59,202 nucleotides of DNA, taken from the NCBI GenBank assembly GCA_903844815.1, contig CAIMVD010000167.1:1-59202 (forward strand), read 5' to 3'. Positions 7,176 through 16,099 of this stretch are shown in pieces. The notes beneath the pieces are model-generated. The model worked only from the letters and a program-made list of their open reading frames with translations. It searched no databases and had not been told where the DNA came from. Positions within the stretch are counted from its first letter, which is position 1. Every line of letters starts with the position of its first letter. The position numbers were made by a program, and so were the translations under genes. The DNA is from an uncultured Bacteroidota bacterium. Its GTDB lineage: Bacteria > Bacteroidota > Bacteroidia > Bacteroidales > VadinHA17.

Positions 7176-8404
7176 TAATTACCGCCGTAGCACTATCGCT
7201 CGCAACAAATGCCTTTGCACAGAGTGATTTCAAAACTCTCGACAGTAAAACATATGATTACTTCCTGAAAGGTGATTATAAGAATCTTAAAAAAACAGCC
7301 GACACCCTTCTGTCGCTTGGATCAGATTATTACTATCTCAGGATGAGAATGGGAATCACAGCCTTCAACAACCAGAAATATGCCGAATCGGCACCTAATT
7401 TTTACAAAGCCCTTGAATTCAACTCTTTCGATACAATTTCAGCCGATTACCTTTATTATACTTATCTCTATTCGGGAAGAAAAAAAGATGCGGTACTTTT
7501 TCCCGGTACGATTTCACCGGAACTTAAAACAACTGTTCTCCGACTGGCAGAAAACGGTTTGGATTATCAGATCTTTGCCGGTTCATCCGTCACTTCCTTC
7601 AATCAGGAAGCAGCCCTCTCCACTTCTCTCTACAGGGAATCATTACAATCAACCTATAGCTTTTATGCCGGCTTTGAAACCGGTTTCAAGAAGAAGTACA
7701 CCATGTCAATTGCCCTGACAAGCTTTACAAAAACAGGAAGATTTAACTCGTATGAATACCAGTCAGGTGATGATTTCTCTTTTACCCAGGCCCAGATTTA
7801 CGGAAAACTGTCAGCCACATTGTTTCCCGGATGGGAAGCATCAGTGTTCGGAAGTTCTGCAATTTATATCACATTGCAATCGACAAACGAAATTATTAAA
7901 GAAAAAAACATAGGAGCCGGAATTTCAAAAAACTGGTGGAAAATCAGGACAGGTGGCGCTTTCTCAATAAGTAACTTTAGCAATTCAAAGCAGTTCAGGG
8001 AAGAGGCATACATTACATGGCTGCCGCAGGGTAATCTAAATTTGTATCTGACGACCGGAGGAATGTTTCAGTACGACATAAACTGGGGCAGTTCTTTCCA
8101 GTTGGATCAGGAAATAGGATATAAGATCTCAAAATTTTTATGGGGCGAAACCGGATTTATCATGGGAAACTCGTTTCTTTATACCAGAAACCAGGGATAT
8201 ACCATGAATAATTCCTTCCAGATTCCATCTGGTGTCGTTTACACCAACTTAATACTTCCTCTTAAAAAGATAAATATAACATTGTCCCCATATTTTGCCC
8301 AATACCAGAATTACTCATGGAACCTCAATTCTTATTCCAGATCGAACCATGAAACCGTTAATTCATTCGGGGTCGCGATAAAAATAAATTACAATAACAG
8401 ATGA
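7160..8404 (+). CDS. Secreted TPR plus outer-membrane beta-barrel protein
   Basis: A signal peptide (MRIVLIITAVALSLATNAFA, cut before QSD) precedes an alpha-helical TPR-like part (about 25-115, with repeating Y..AL.F pattern). The rest is alternating polar/aromatic beta strands typical of an outer-membrane barrel (about 135-414). This resembles the YaiO-like group of TPR-barrel proteins, but I do not assign the family firmly. The start overlaps the UT-M23 gene by 16 bases and the end overlaps the TPR gene by 4 bases (ATGA), so all three are probably translationally coupled. An outer-membrane pore or anchor for the cluster is the simplest reading. No enzyme motif is visible. Confidence 0.7.
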   Translation: MRIVLIITAVALSLATNAFAQSDFKTLDSKTYDYFLKGDYKNLKKTADTLLSLGSDYYYLRMRMGITAFNNQKYAESAPNFYKALEFNSFDTISADYLYYTYLYSGRKKDAVLFPGTISPELKTTVLRLAENGLDYQIFAGSSVTSFNQEAALSTSLYRESLQSTYSFYAGFETGFKKKYTMSIALTSFTKTGRFNSYEYQSGDDFSFTQAQIYGKLSATLFPGWEASVFGSSAIYITLQSTNEIIKEKNIGAGISKNWWKIRTGGAFSISNFSNSKQFREEAYITWLPQGNLNLYLTTGGMFQYDINWGSSFQLDQEIGYKISKFLWGETGFIMGNSFLYTRNQGYTMNNSFQIPSGVVYTNLILPLKKINITLSPYFAQYQNYSWNLNSYSRSNHETVNSFGVAIKINYNNR

Positions 8405-9021
8405 TAATGAGAAAATTAGCACTTATAACCGTTTTTGCCTTGATGCCTGTTCTGTTAGTTAATTCACAGGACTTTGCCAAACTTACTACAGCCTTCAGCG
8501 AAAGCTATTCGAAGGAGAAATCGGGTAAGTATACCGAAGCAGCCTCAGCCCTGAAGGCCTATTATGATGCAAACTCCTATGAATTAAACCTCAGGCTTGG
8601 ATGGCTGACTTATCTGCAGGGACAATTTGCTGAATCTCTTGGGTACTATAACAAGGCCATTGATTTAATGCCTTATGCTATTGAGCCTCGTCTGGGTGTT
8701 GTACTTCCTGCATCAGCTCTCGGAAACTGGGAAGTTGTTATTAATCATTACAATAAGATCCTGGCAATTGACCCTAACAATACGGTAACCCTTTACAGGC
8801 TGGGCCTTATTTATTACGACAGGAAAAACTATAAACAAGCCTCACAGTATTTCGAAAAGGTAGTCAATCTTTATCCCTTCGATTACCAAAGCATTTTAAT
8901 GCTCGGATGGACTAGCTTCAGGTTGGGCAAGACCCGTGAGGCAAAGGTCCTTTTCAGCAAGGCTCTTCTTTACTATCCTGAGGATGCAAGCACCAAAGAG
9001 GGGCTTTCACTTATAAAATAA
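8401..9021 (+). CDS. Periplasmic tetratricopeptide repeat protein
   Basis: The 206-residue protein has a signal peptide ending near LLVNSQ and then at least four TPR units, for example Y.EAASALKAYYD (about 40-50), FAESLGYYNKAIDLMPY, VVINHYNKILAIDPNN and YKQASQYFEKVVNLYPF. TPRs are protein-binding scaffolds. The start ATG at 8401 overlaps the preceding barrel gene; a second ATG at 8407 is an equally possible start. It is the last gene of the 2276-9021 cluster and probably bridges partners in the periplasm, which is inference from the signal peptide and neighbours. Confidence 0.8.
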   Translation: MIMRKLALITVFALMPVLLVNSQDFAKLTTAFSESYSKEKSGKYTEAASALKAYYDANSYELNLRLGWLTYLQGQFAESLGYYNKAIDLMPYAIEPRLGVVLPASALGNWEVVINHYNKILAIDPNNTVTLYRLGLIYYDRKNYKQASQYFEKVVNLYPFDYQSILMLGWTSFRLGKTREAKVLFSKALLYYPEDASTKEGLSLIK

Positions 9022-9114
9022 AATATATTAAGGTTTTAAGTTTAAGTAATTATAAAAAAAATATTAACCACTTAAAGGAAGAAAGACGAGAAGCCCGATT
9101 CTTCAGGGGAAATT

Positions 9115-9201
9115 CCTTTGTGTACCTTAGTGACCTTTGTGGTTAAAGGAATTCTTTTTTACCACGAAGGACTCAAAGTGTTATACAAAGACCACAAAGG
9201 T
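9115..9201. repeat. Dispersed inverted-repeat element C, copy 2
   Basis: CCTTTGTG...ACCTTTGTGGTTAAAG (9115-9148) is mirrored by TTTTTTACCACGAAGG...GACCACAAAGG (9155-9200). The arms could form an imperfect hairpin of about 40 bp around GAATTC. It lies between the TPR gene and the sensor kinase gene and may separate the two transcripts. Confidence 0.65.
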
Positions 9202-9258
9202 CCCAATAAGAGCTTTGCCGACCAAAACCAGCTTGTTCAATATTGACTCAAATATAAA

Positions 9259-10365
9259 ATGCGAAACAAACAGATAAAATATGGTGAGATTTTCCTGATA
9301 CTCTTTGTCTGGCTTGTATTGCTTTTTACCCCCATCCTTTTCAGGGAAGACATTTACAGCCCTGTCAGAAGGACTGTTATAAACCAGCTGCAGATTGTCA
9401 TCCCCCTTCTCATAGTATTTCTGATAAACAGGTTTCTGCTTGTACCCTTACTTTTTTTCAGGGGGAGACAGTCGATGTATTTTTTATCTGCAATAGGCTT
9501 AATAATCCTCTTTACGGGAGGATCTTATTTCTATGACAAAAACATAAAGGAATTAACTCCTCCTGAAATTCCTCAGTCTGAAGAAGCTTTAAAAACCCCG
9601 CCCTATGCCTTTCCCGGAGGTTACGACCCCTTCGGCAACCTGCGTCCCGCACAGACACGTCAGCCGAAATCCATTCCGCCGTTCGCTAACTTCCTGATCT
9701 TTTCAGTCCTGATTGTGGGTTTTGATACCGGTCTTAGATCAGGTTTACGGGGATTGAACCTTGAAAATGAAAAAGCAAGGCTCGAAAAAGAAAATATGGC
9801 CACCCAGCTTGTACTCCTTCGCAATCAGGTCAGCCCTCATTTCCTCATGAATACCCTTAATAATATTCATTCCCTTGTAGATATAAACACTGAAGAGGCA
9901 AAGGAAGCTATAATCAAGCTCTCGAAGATGATGCGATATCTTTTGTATGAAACTGAAACAGAAAAAACTACGCTCAAAAGAGAGATCGAATTTCTTGAAA
10001 GCTATATAAATCTCATGAGATTAAGATTTAATGAGAAAGTTCATATTAGTCTTAACCTTCCCTCGGTTATACCCGATAAAACCATCCCTCCCTTCATTTT
10101 CACCTCCCTCATCGAAAATGCCTTTAAACATGGGGTAAGCTACAGGGATGAATCATTTATAGACATCGACCTTACATTAGGCAAAAACCGTTTCCTGCTT
10201 ATAATAAAGAACAGTAAATCGGAAAAAATAAAAGTCGATGAATTTTCAGGCATAGGGCTTGAAAATACAAGGAAGAGACTGGAGCTGCTGTATGGTGACA
10301 ATTATCAAATGGACATAGACGACAGTGCTGACATATTTACAGTGAATTTATCTGTTCCGCTATGA
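9259..10365 (+). CDS. LytS/YehU-type sensor histidine kinase
   Basis: The 368-residue inner-membrane kinase has four predicted membrane segments (about 12-28, 43-66, 75-91 and 143-157), a short coiled linker (about 167-185) and the His_kinase domain with the phospho-acceptor in VSPHFLMNTLNNIHSL (H194). The ATP-binding N-box IPPFIFTSLIENAFKHG follows at about 275-291 and GIGLENTRKRLELLYG near the end. A proline-rich loop of about 50 residues separates segments 3 and 4 and may be the sensing region. The stop overlaps the response-regulator start by 4 bases (ATGA). The partner is surely the adjacent LytTR regulator. The signal is unknown. Confidence 0.92.
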   Translation: MRNKQIKYGEIFLILFVWLVLLFTPILFREDIYSPVRRTVINQLQIVIPLLIVFLINRFLLVPLLFFRGRQSMYFLSAIGLIILFTGGSYFYDKNIKELTPPEIPQSEEALKTPPYAFPGGYDPFGNLRPAQTRQPKSIPPFANFLIFSVLIVGFDTGLRSGLRGLNLENEKARLEKENMATQLVLLRNQVSPHFLMNTLNNIHSLVDINTEEAKEAIIKLSKMMRYLLYETETEKTTLKREIEFLESYINLMRLRFNEKVHISLNLPSVIPDKTIPPFIFTSLIENAFKHGVSYRDESFIDIDLTLGKNRFLLIIKNSKSEKIKVDEFSGIGLENTRKRLELLYGDNYQMDIDDSADIFTVNLSVPL

Positions 10366-11078
10366 TAAAATGTATTGCGATAGATGACGAACCTCTTGCT
10401 CTCAGGCAGATAACAGGTTATATTAAAAAGACTCCATATCTTGAACTGGCTGCCGAATGCGAAAATGCATTAGCAGCAATAAAAACCCTTGACAACACAC
10501 ATGTTGACCTGATGTATGTTGATATAAACATGCCAGACCTCAGCGGGATGGACTTTGTAAAATCGCTGGACCATCCGCCAAAAATAATTTTCACAACAGC
10601 TTATCACGATTATGCCCTGGATGGCTTCAGGGTGGATGCTTTGGGTTACCTCCTCAAACCAATAAGTTATCCTGAATTCCTTAAGGCATCAAATAAAGCT
10701 AAGAACTATTTCGAGACGAATGCTCAGAAAAAGATAATTACTGACGGTATCAGCCATTCGCTCTTTGTTAAATCAGGATACAAATCAGTCAGAATAAATC
10801 TTGATGATATTTCATATATTGAAGGGATGCGTGAATACGTCAGAATTCACATTACCGACGGCAAGCCGTTAATGCCCTTAATAAGCCTGAGGACGCTGGA
10901 AAAAGAACTTCCGTCATCCATGTTCATGAGAGTACATCGTTCATATATAGTAAACCTTGTTAAAATTCAATCATTTGACAATTCCGGGATTACCATTGAC
11001 GACAAAACCGTTATTCCTGTAAGCGACCAGTACAAGGACGCTTTCCTCAAATACATAAGATCACATTCTTTGGAATAG
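10362..11078 (+). CDS. LytTR-family response regulator (cognate to the upstream kinase)
   Basis: The 238-residue cytoplasmic regulator has a receiver domain (1-120) with acidic pocket DDE (8-10), phospho-acceptor D54 in YVDINMPDL, T/A..A in FTTAYHDYAL and K in LLKPIS, followed by a LytTR DNA-binding domain (about 130-235; IEGMREYVRIH and MRVHRSYIVN). LytTR proteins bind repeated upstream sites and control envelope or secreted functions. It is translationally coupled to the kinase. The paralogue at 12546-13262 is very similar in the receiver half. The canonical aspartate before YLLKP is glycine here (ALGYLLKP). Confidence 0.93.
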   Translation: MIKCIAIDDEPLALRQITGYIKKTPYLELAAECENALAAIKTLDNTHVDLMYVDINMPDLSGMDFVKSLDHPPKIIFTTAYHDYALDGFRVDALGYLLKPISYPEFLKASNKAKNYFETNAQKKIITDGISHSLFVKSGYKSVRINLDDISYIEGMREYVRIHITDGKPLMPLISLRTLEKELPSSMFMRVHRSYIVNLVKIQSFDNSGITIDDKTVIPVSDQYKDAFLKYIRSHSLE

Positions 11079-11302
11079 ATCTGCCTCAGATTCCCTCCCC
11101 CAATAGCTTCAATTTAATATGTTCGAAGGATAAGAATACCTTCCTGCAGTTTTGTTTGCACCATTCATTGAAGATTTTTTCCCATGATTTCCTGTTAACG
11201 TAGATTTGTCGTTATAAAAATCAAAGTAAAAATCCAGGAGTTAACTTATTAAGAACACCTGAAAAAAATGAATCGACATATAAACATTAAAACCAAAAAA
11301 AA

Positions 11303-12073
11303 ATGAAAACAAAAATTAAACAAACAGCGATTGCCTCTCTTGCAGGCTTATTAATGGCAGGATTAATCTCATGCACAAAGGAAAACGGAACCACATCCAG
11401 CAGCCTCGAAACACCCGTACTTGAGGTAACTGCTACAGGAACAACTGCAGTCTCAATTGCAAAACTTCAGACAGTTCTCGACCCGGCATTTACTTATGAT
11501 GCCACTGAACTGGAATTATTGCTCACACTTAAGGAAGAAGAGAAACTCGCCAGGGATGTATACACCTTTCTTGCCCTGAAGTATGATAACCAGGTATTCT
11601 CAAATATTTCCAAATCGGAAAACACTCATATGAATGCTGTAATATATCTTCTGAGCGATTATGGAGATGAATACACTTCGGTCCTGGCTGCCGGAGAATT
11701 TACAAATCCTGATTTTCAACAGCTTTACACTGATCTTACCACCCGCGGAACGGAATCACTCATAGAAGGCCTCAAGGTTGGCGCATTAATAGAAGAAATG
11801 GATATAAGCGATATTGTAAAGGACCTTGAATCCATGATAAACGCTAATGTAACTTTAGTATTGGAGAACCTTGAAAGGGGCTCACGCAACCACTTACGTG
11901 CTTTTACAAGACAACTGACAGTTCTTAATACAGTTTATTCTCCTGTCTTTCTTTCAGCAGAAGAATATGCCACGATTATCAGCACCCCAACTGAATCGGG
12001 CAAAAGATACCCGGTTAACGCCAACTGGAGGATGAATAAAAGAAACCCTTCCTGCCTTCTGTCAAACGGATAA
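11303..12073 (+). CDS. DUF2202 ferritin-like lipoprotein
   Basis: Of 256 residues, the N-terminus is a lipoprotein signal peptide with the lipobox cysteine in AGLISCTK. After a short linker comes a helical domain (about 70-225) of the DUF2202 type, with LKEEEKLARDVYTFLAL and SKSENTHMNAVIYLL, the EE..K and E..H motifs that would form a ferritin-like di-metal site, and ENLERGSRNHLRAF as a second E...H helix. Function of the family is not established. It sits between two paralogous LytTR regulators and has its own long upstream gap and downstream terminator, so it is probably a single transcription unit that one of them may control. Confidence 0.85.
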   Translation: MKTKIKQTAIASLAGLLMAGLISCTKENGTTSSSLETPVLEVTATGTTAVSIAKLQTVLDPAFTYDATELELLLTLKEEEKLARDVYTFLALKYDNQVFSNISKSENTHMNAVIYLLSDYGDEYTSVLAAGEFTNPDFQQLYTDLTTRGTESLIEGLKVGALIEEMDISDIVKDLESMINANVTLVLENLERGSRNHLRAFTRQLTVLNTVYSPVFLSAEEYATIISTPTESGKRYPVNANWRMNKRNPSCLLSNG

Positions 12074-12141
12074 TATTGTGCTGAATAAATAAATTCAGCT
12101 TAATCAGGGTTGGTTGAATGAAAAATATCATGCACTAATAA

Positions 12142-12179
12142 AGCCGCTGGACCTCAAAAGTCCAACGGCTTTTCTCTTT
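12142..12179 (+). terminator. Intrinsic terminator of the DUF2202 gene
   Basis: The 11-base arms AGCCGCTGGAC (12142-12152) and GTCCAACGGCT (12160-12170) pair with one mismatch around a 7-base loop and are followed by TTTCTCTTT. It lies 69 bases after the stop codon. Confidence 0.85.
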
Positions 12180-12230
12180 AAACCTCATCTCTCTCATAAA
12201 AACACTTTATAACCGGAAATATAAATCAAT

Positions 12231-12370
12231 GTCGTTTAGTTAAGCCCGGGTAATCAGTTTCTTACTCCCATATTCTTACCCCCCTGCCCCCCAAGGGGGG
12301 ATTTAAGAACACCCCTCCCTGGGGGGTTGGGGGGTAAAAACACAAGAATAGTAGAGTGGTCCCTGTGGTA
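12231..12370. repeat. Dispersed element B, copy 2 (C/G-rich inverted repeat with flanks)
   Basis: The element starts GTCGTTTAGTTAAGCCCGGG, has C-rich and G-rich arms (CCCCCCTGCCCCCC and GGGGGGTTGGGGGG) around a short centre ATTTAAGAACACC, and ends with AACACAAGAATAGTAGAGTG and GTCCCTGTGGT. The same flanks occur at 59066-59202, but there the centre is reversed (GTGTTCTTAAAT). It fills most of the gap between the terminator and the orphan regulator gene. Confidence 0.85.
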
Positions 12371-12545
12371 AAATATTCTTTTCATGTTTGGTAATAATAT
12401 TCCTTAACTAAACGCCATTGAAATATAAATTATAATATTTTTATTACCGGACAGTTCATTAAGCAACGAAATATTTAGTTTTGTAAACCGTTTCAATTAA
12501 AAGTTCTGAATAACTAATTGTGTGTAACCTAAAACCATTCCAGCT

Positions 12546-13262
12546 ATGATCAGATGTATAGCAATAGATGACGAACCTCTTGCCCTGAAGCAGATAACCG
12601 GTTACATTAAAAAAACTCCGTTTCTTGAGCTTGTAGGTGAATGCGAAAGTGCGCTTCATGCCATGGATTTTCTGGGGCAAACTGAAGTCGACCTTATGTA
12701 TGTCGATATAAACATGCCTGATCTCAGCGGGATGGATTTTGTAAAAACACTCGAAAATCCGCCAGGAATAGTATTTATTACTGCCTATAGCGAATATGCG
12801 CTTGAAGGATTCCGGGTAGATGCCATTGATTATCTGCTTAAACCAATCAGTTACACCGACTTCCTGAAGTCGGCCAATAAGGTCAGGATATGGTATGAAA
12901 AGCAGCATGTAAAAAAAGAAGAACTAAAGAGCGACAAGAATTTCCTCTTCATTAAATCGGATTACAAGATCCTCAGGATTAACTTTGATGATATAAAATA
13001 TATCGAAGGCATGAGTGAATATATCAAGATCCATGTAACAAACTCCAAACCTGTTGTAACGCTGTTAAGCATGAAGGCAATTGAAGAACAGTTGCCATCC
13101 GATAAGTTTATGCGTGTACACAGGTCATACATTATAAGCCTTTCCAAAATATCGGTCATTGAAAGGAACCGCATTATTTTCGACGGTAATATTTATATCC
13201 CTGTCAGCGACCAGTATAAGGCTAATTTTCAAAAGTATATCGACAAGAATTTCCTGAGCTGA
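12546..13262 (+). CDS. Orphan LytTR-family response regulator, paralogue of 10362-11078
   Basis: The protein is also 238 residues, with receiver (DDE 8-10, D54 in YVDINMPDL, LLKPIS) and LytTR output domain (IEGMSEYIKIH, MRVHRSYIISL). The receiver is nearly the same as that of 10362-11078 over long runs (for example DLMYVDINMPDLSGMDFVK), while the linker and parts of the output domain differ, as expected of a duplication with later change of DNA target. No kinase gene lies beside it, so it may be phosphorylated by the 9259-10365 kinase. It converges with the TonB receptor gene, whose end is only 14 bases away. Confidence 0.92.
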   Translation: MIRCIAIDDEPLALKQITGYIKKTPFLELVGECESALHAMDFLGQTEVDLMYVDINMPDLSGMDFVKTLENPPGIVFITAYSEYALEGFRVDAIDYLLKPISYTDFLKSANKVRIWYEKQHVKKEELKSDKNFLFIKSDYKILRINFDDIKYIEGMSEYIKIHVTNSKPVVTLLSMKAIEEQLPSDKFMRVHRSYIISLSKISVIERNRIIFDGNIYIPVSDQYKANFQKYIDKNFLS

Positions 13263-13276
13263 AAATAATTTCAGGA

Positions 13277-15691
13277 TTAAAAAGTGCAACGTAAAACGGC
13301 GAAGAAGTTTCTTCCCGGAGCACTTATTCCCGAGCCAAAAGGACGGTACCGGCAGTCAGTAATGTTCTCAACTCCGCAGTTTAATGAAAGATGTTTGTCG
13401 AGGTATAAACCTGCCTTGAAATTCAGCGTGTACCAGCCAGGAACAAACGGCAAACCTTCTTCATTTTTCGCATAAGGAGAATCATCGTTGCGTTCCGACA
13501 ATGGCAGCTCTTCAAAATCCATTTTGCTGTTATACGATGCATAGAAATCGAGGCGGAGCTTCTTGCGTTCATATGTCAGGTGAGTGCTTCCAAAAAAAGG
13601 AGCAAGGTGTGAAAGAGGGTAGTTGATGAGGCTGTCTTCGCTCTGCTCCTGCCCCTTCTGATAACTGAGAGTGGTTTTAAAGGCAAATCCCTTTCCGAAA
13701 TTTATATCCACACCGGCCTGGAATCCGTAAACATAAGCCTTTGAAATATTCCGGATTGCCTGAACCCGGCTCATCTCCCCGTCATATTCAATGCTGTCCC
13801 GTCCGTTGTACGTGAAATCCCTTCTGGCCAGGGCGTGATCGAGCAGTGTGTAATAAACAGCGAGGTCAATTTTCAGCTTATCGAATGTTCCTGTAAAACC
13901 TGTTTCAGCATTATAGGCATATTCAGGCTTCAGGGCATCGTTGGGAACTACAACGGATCCGGGTTCTGAAGAAAATACCTTCCCTATATCGTCAATGTTC
14001 GGCGCCCTGAACCCTGTTGAAAGATTAAAATAGATCTGCCACGTTTTAACAGGAGTGAACACAAAACCTGCGCTGCCACTAACGGCGCCATTCCTGTTTT
14101 CTGCATGAGTAAACGGAAACGGGAACATAGTCGTGTCAAAATCTGCATTAATACTGTAATGGCTGTAACGTAGACCTGTGTTTAATTTCCAGTTCGGGCT
14201 GATAGTGTATTTCAGATTTGAATAAACCCCGTAAGCTTTCCATTTAGATCCATCGGGATAGCGTGTGGACGTTGGTTCTGATGCACCGGAGAAAATATTG
14301 ACTCTGTCAGCAACCGAACCTACTGAGTTGCTTACCGCTTCAGCTCCATAATACAAGGTAACCCTGTCACCAATATTTTTTATAAGATCAAGATTCAACG
14401 ATAAGGCTTCAACGCTTTCAATCTGATTACGAAGTTTTGAATTCCCAAACTTTCTGTCGTGCCGGCTCTCACCATAACTCTGCCAGGCCGCTGTAAAACG
14501 CACCTGGTCGTAATATATATTTGATTGTGTGTTTGTAACTTCCAAACGGTTCATCATCCATTTCTGAGGTCCGTAATACCACTGAGCATAATCCAGGTTC
14601 CCGTCTCCGTCCGAATCAAGACAAAGCCTGTCGTAACGTGGTACATCTGAAGTTGTTGAATAATAGAATCCGTATTCAAGATTCCATGATTTTGCAGGCC
14701 TGAAAACGACCTTCTGCAGTAAGTTCATTTGATTATAACCTGAACTGATCTGAAGCGCAGGATCCGTGTTTTCAACCTGGTAATCAACGCCATCAATTGT
14801 TTCCTGATAAACGTGACGCAGGAAGTATGAATTCCCGTGTGAACCTGTTCTCAGGTCATCGAAATCAGAATACGTAAAAGCTGTTACAAAGCCTATCTTT
14901 TTAAAACCAAGATTAAGATCAACATGTCCGGTCTTTTCGGAATTCGCAGATGCATATCGCATGAAACCATTTCCGGAGATCCGGGAATTTGCCAGGCTGT
15001 CGGCAAATAAAGGCTGCAGGGTATGAAACGACATCACACCCCCTATTGCATCACTTCCATACATTACAGAACCCGGACCGAAAATAACTTCCGTACTCTC
15101 AAGCGAAGAAGCATCAATTGAAACAACGTTCTGAAGGTTTCCGGTACGGAAAATTGCATTGTTTATGCGGACCCCGTCAACGGCAAGCAGAATCCTGTTT
15201 GTAGCAAATCCCCTGATGGCGGGTGAGCCTCCCGATTGCTGACTTTTTTGAATGTACACATAGCCGCTGCTGGCCAGCAGGTCAGCCGAGGTCTGAGGAT
15301 TTGAGAAAGAGACATCCCTGAGATTAAGTTTTTCAACCTTCCCCGGAATTTCAATCATCTGCTCTGTCCATCTGTTTACTGAAACGACGACCTCATTCAG
15401 AGAAATAACTGTTTGGGTGAGTTCGACGCTGAATTTCGCAGATTCCAGTTGCGGATATCCGAAGATTTCTGTTTTATATCCCATTTGCCGGAAAAAGATA
15501 TTGTCGGCTCCCATAAGCTTATAAATACCTGCCTCACCACGTGCATCCGTGGTTAAAGAAACAGTCAGATCTGAGGAATAAATAACAACACCGGGAATAG
15601 GCTGTCGTGTCGTTTTATCAATAACTGTAACTGTTTGCGGAAAAAGAAGTGACGAATAAAGCACCAGCGTTGAAATAAAAAATAATTTCAT
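13277..15691 (-). CDS. TonB-dependent outer-membrane receptor with N-terminal carboxypeptidase-regulatory-like domain
   Basis: This 804-residue outer-membrane receptor imports a ligand with energy from TonB. In order: signal peptide (about 1-18), a beta-sandwich with VTVIDKTTRQPIPGVVIYS (about 20-100), a plug (about 118-225) containing AIRGFATNRILLAVDGVRIN and GSDAIGGVMSF, and a 22-strand type barrel ending in the aromatic VLRCTF. There is no SusD partner, so it is not a glycan SusCD pair. It resembles siderophore, cobalamin or metal receptors, but the ligand is not shown. It carries a DSDGDGNLDYAQ calcium-like loop in an extracellular segment. Gene neighbours give no clue to the substrate. 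Confidence 0.93.
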   Translation of the reverse strand: MKLFFISTLVLYSSLLFPQTVTVIDKTTRQPIPGVVIYSSDLTVSLTTDARGEAGIYKLMGADNIFFRQMGYKTEIFGYPQLESAKFSVELTQTVISLNEVVVSVNRWTEQMIEIPGKVEKLNLRDVSFSNPQTSADLLASSGYVYIQKSQQSGGSPAIRGFATNRILLAVDGVRINNAIFRTGNLQNVVSIDASSLESTEVIFGPGSVMYGSDAIGGVMSFHTLQPLFADSLANSRISGNGFMRYASANSEKTGHVDLNLGFKKIGFVTAFTYSDFDDLRTGSHGNSYFLRHVYQETIDGVDYQVENTDPALQISSGYNQMNLLQKVVFRPAKSWNLEYGFYYSTTSDVPRYDRLCLDSDGDGNLDYAQWYYGPQKWMMNRLEVTNTQSNIYYDQVRFTAAWQSYGESRHDRKFGNSKLRNQIESVEALSLNLDLIKNIGDRVTLYYGAEAVSNSVGSVADRVNIFSGASEPTSTRYPDGSKWKAYGVYSNLKYTISPNWKLNTGLRYSHYSINADFDTTMFPFPFTHAENRNGAVSGSAGFVFTPVKTWQIYFNLSTGFRAPNIDDIGKVFSSEPGSVVVPNDALKPEYAYNAETGFTGTFDKLKIDLAVYYTLLDHALARRDFTYNGRDSIEYDGEMSRVQAIRNISKAYVYGFQAGVDINFGKGFAFKTTLSYQKGQEQSEDSLINYPLSHLAPFFGSTHLTYERKKLRLDFYASYNSKMDFEELPLSERNDDSPYAKNEEGLPFVPGWYTLNFKAGLYLDKHLSLNCGVENITDCRYRPFGSGISAPGRNFFAVLRCTF

Positions 15692-15850
15692 CGGAATCAG
15701 AAGGTTAACCGGTAAATTAATGCCCGTGGATTAAAGATTAAAATTAATGTTTTTTGCTAAAATCTATGCAGAATAAGAATGAATGACATAATCTGTCCCA
15801 AGCCCGTAGGGCTGACATACCGCTGGAAAACAATCATGATATCATAAAAC

Positions 15851-15879
15851 CAAAAATCCCCCGGATTACCAGGGGATTT
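15851..15879 (-). terminator. Intrinsic terminator of the tRNA-Ser gene
   Basis: On the minus strand AAATCCCC (15879-15872) pairs with GGGGATTT (15861-15854) and is followed by TTGGTTTTA. It lies 11 bases after the tRNA 3' end. Confidence 0.75.
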
Positions 15880-15887
15880 AGTGGAGC

Positions 15888-15976
<89 letters not shown>

Positions 15977-16099
15977 AGTACAACTCAGAACTTATGTTGC
16001 TTCTTAAATTTTAATGCTTTGCAGCAGTCTCTTTTCCGAAGCCCGACAAAAATATAAAAACATCAAGAAAGTGCAAAATTAATTGCCTCTTTATTTCAA

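Noticed and set aside
12459-12908. Minus-strand frame of 149 codons opposite the orphan regulator
   Set aside because: It is antisense to a well-supported LytTR regulator and has no independent coding features.
13277-15691. SusC-type glycan receptor
   Set aside because: There is no SusD gene beside it, and the 804-residue length is short for SusC.
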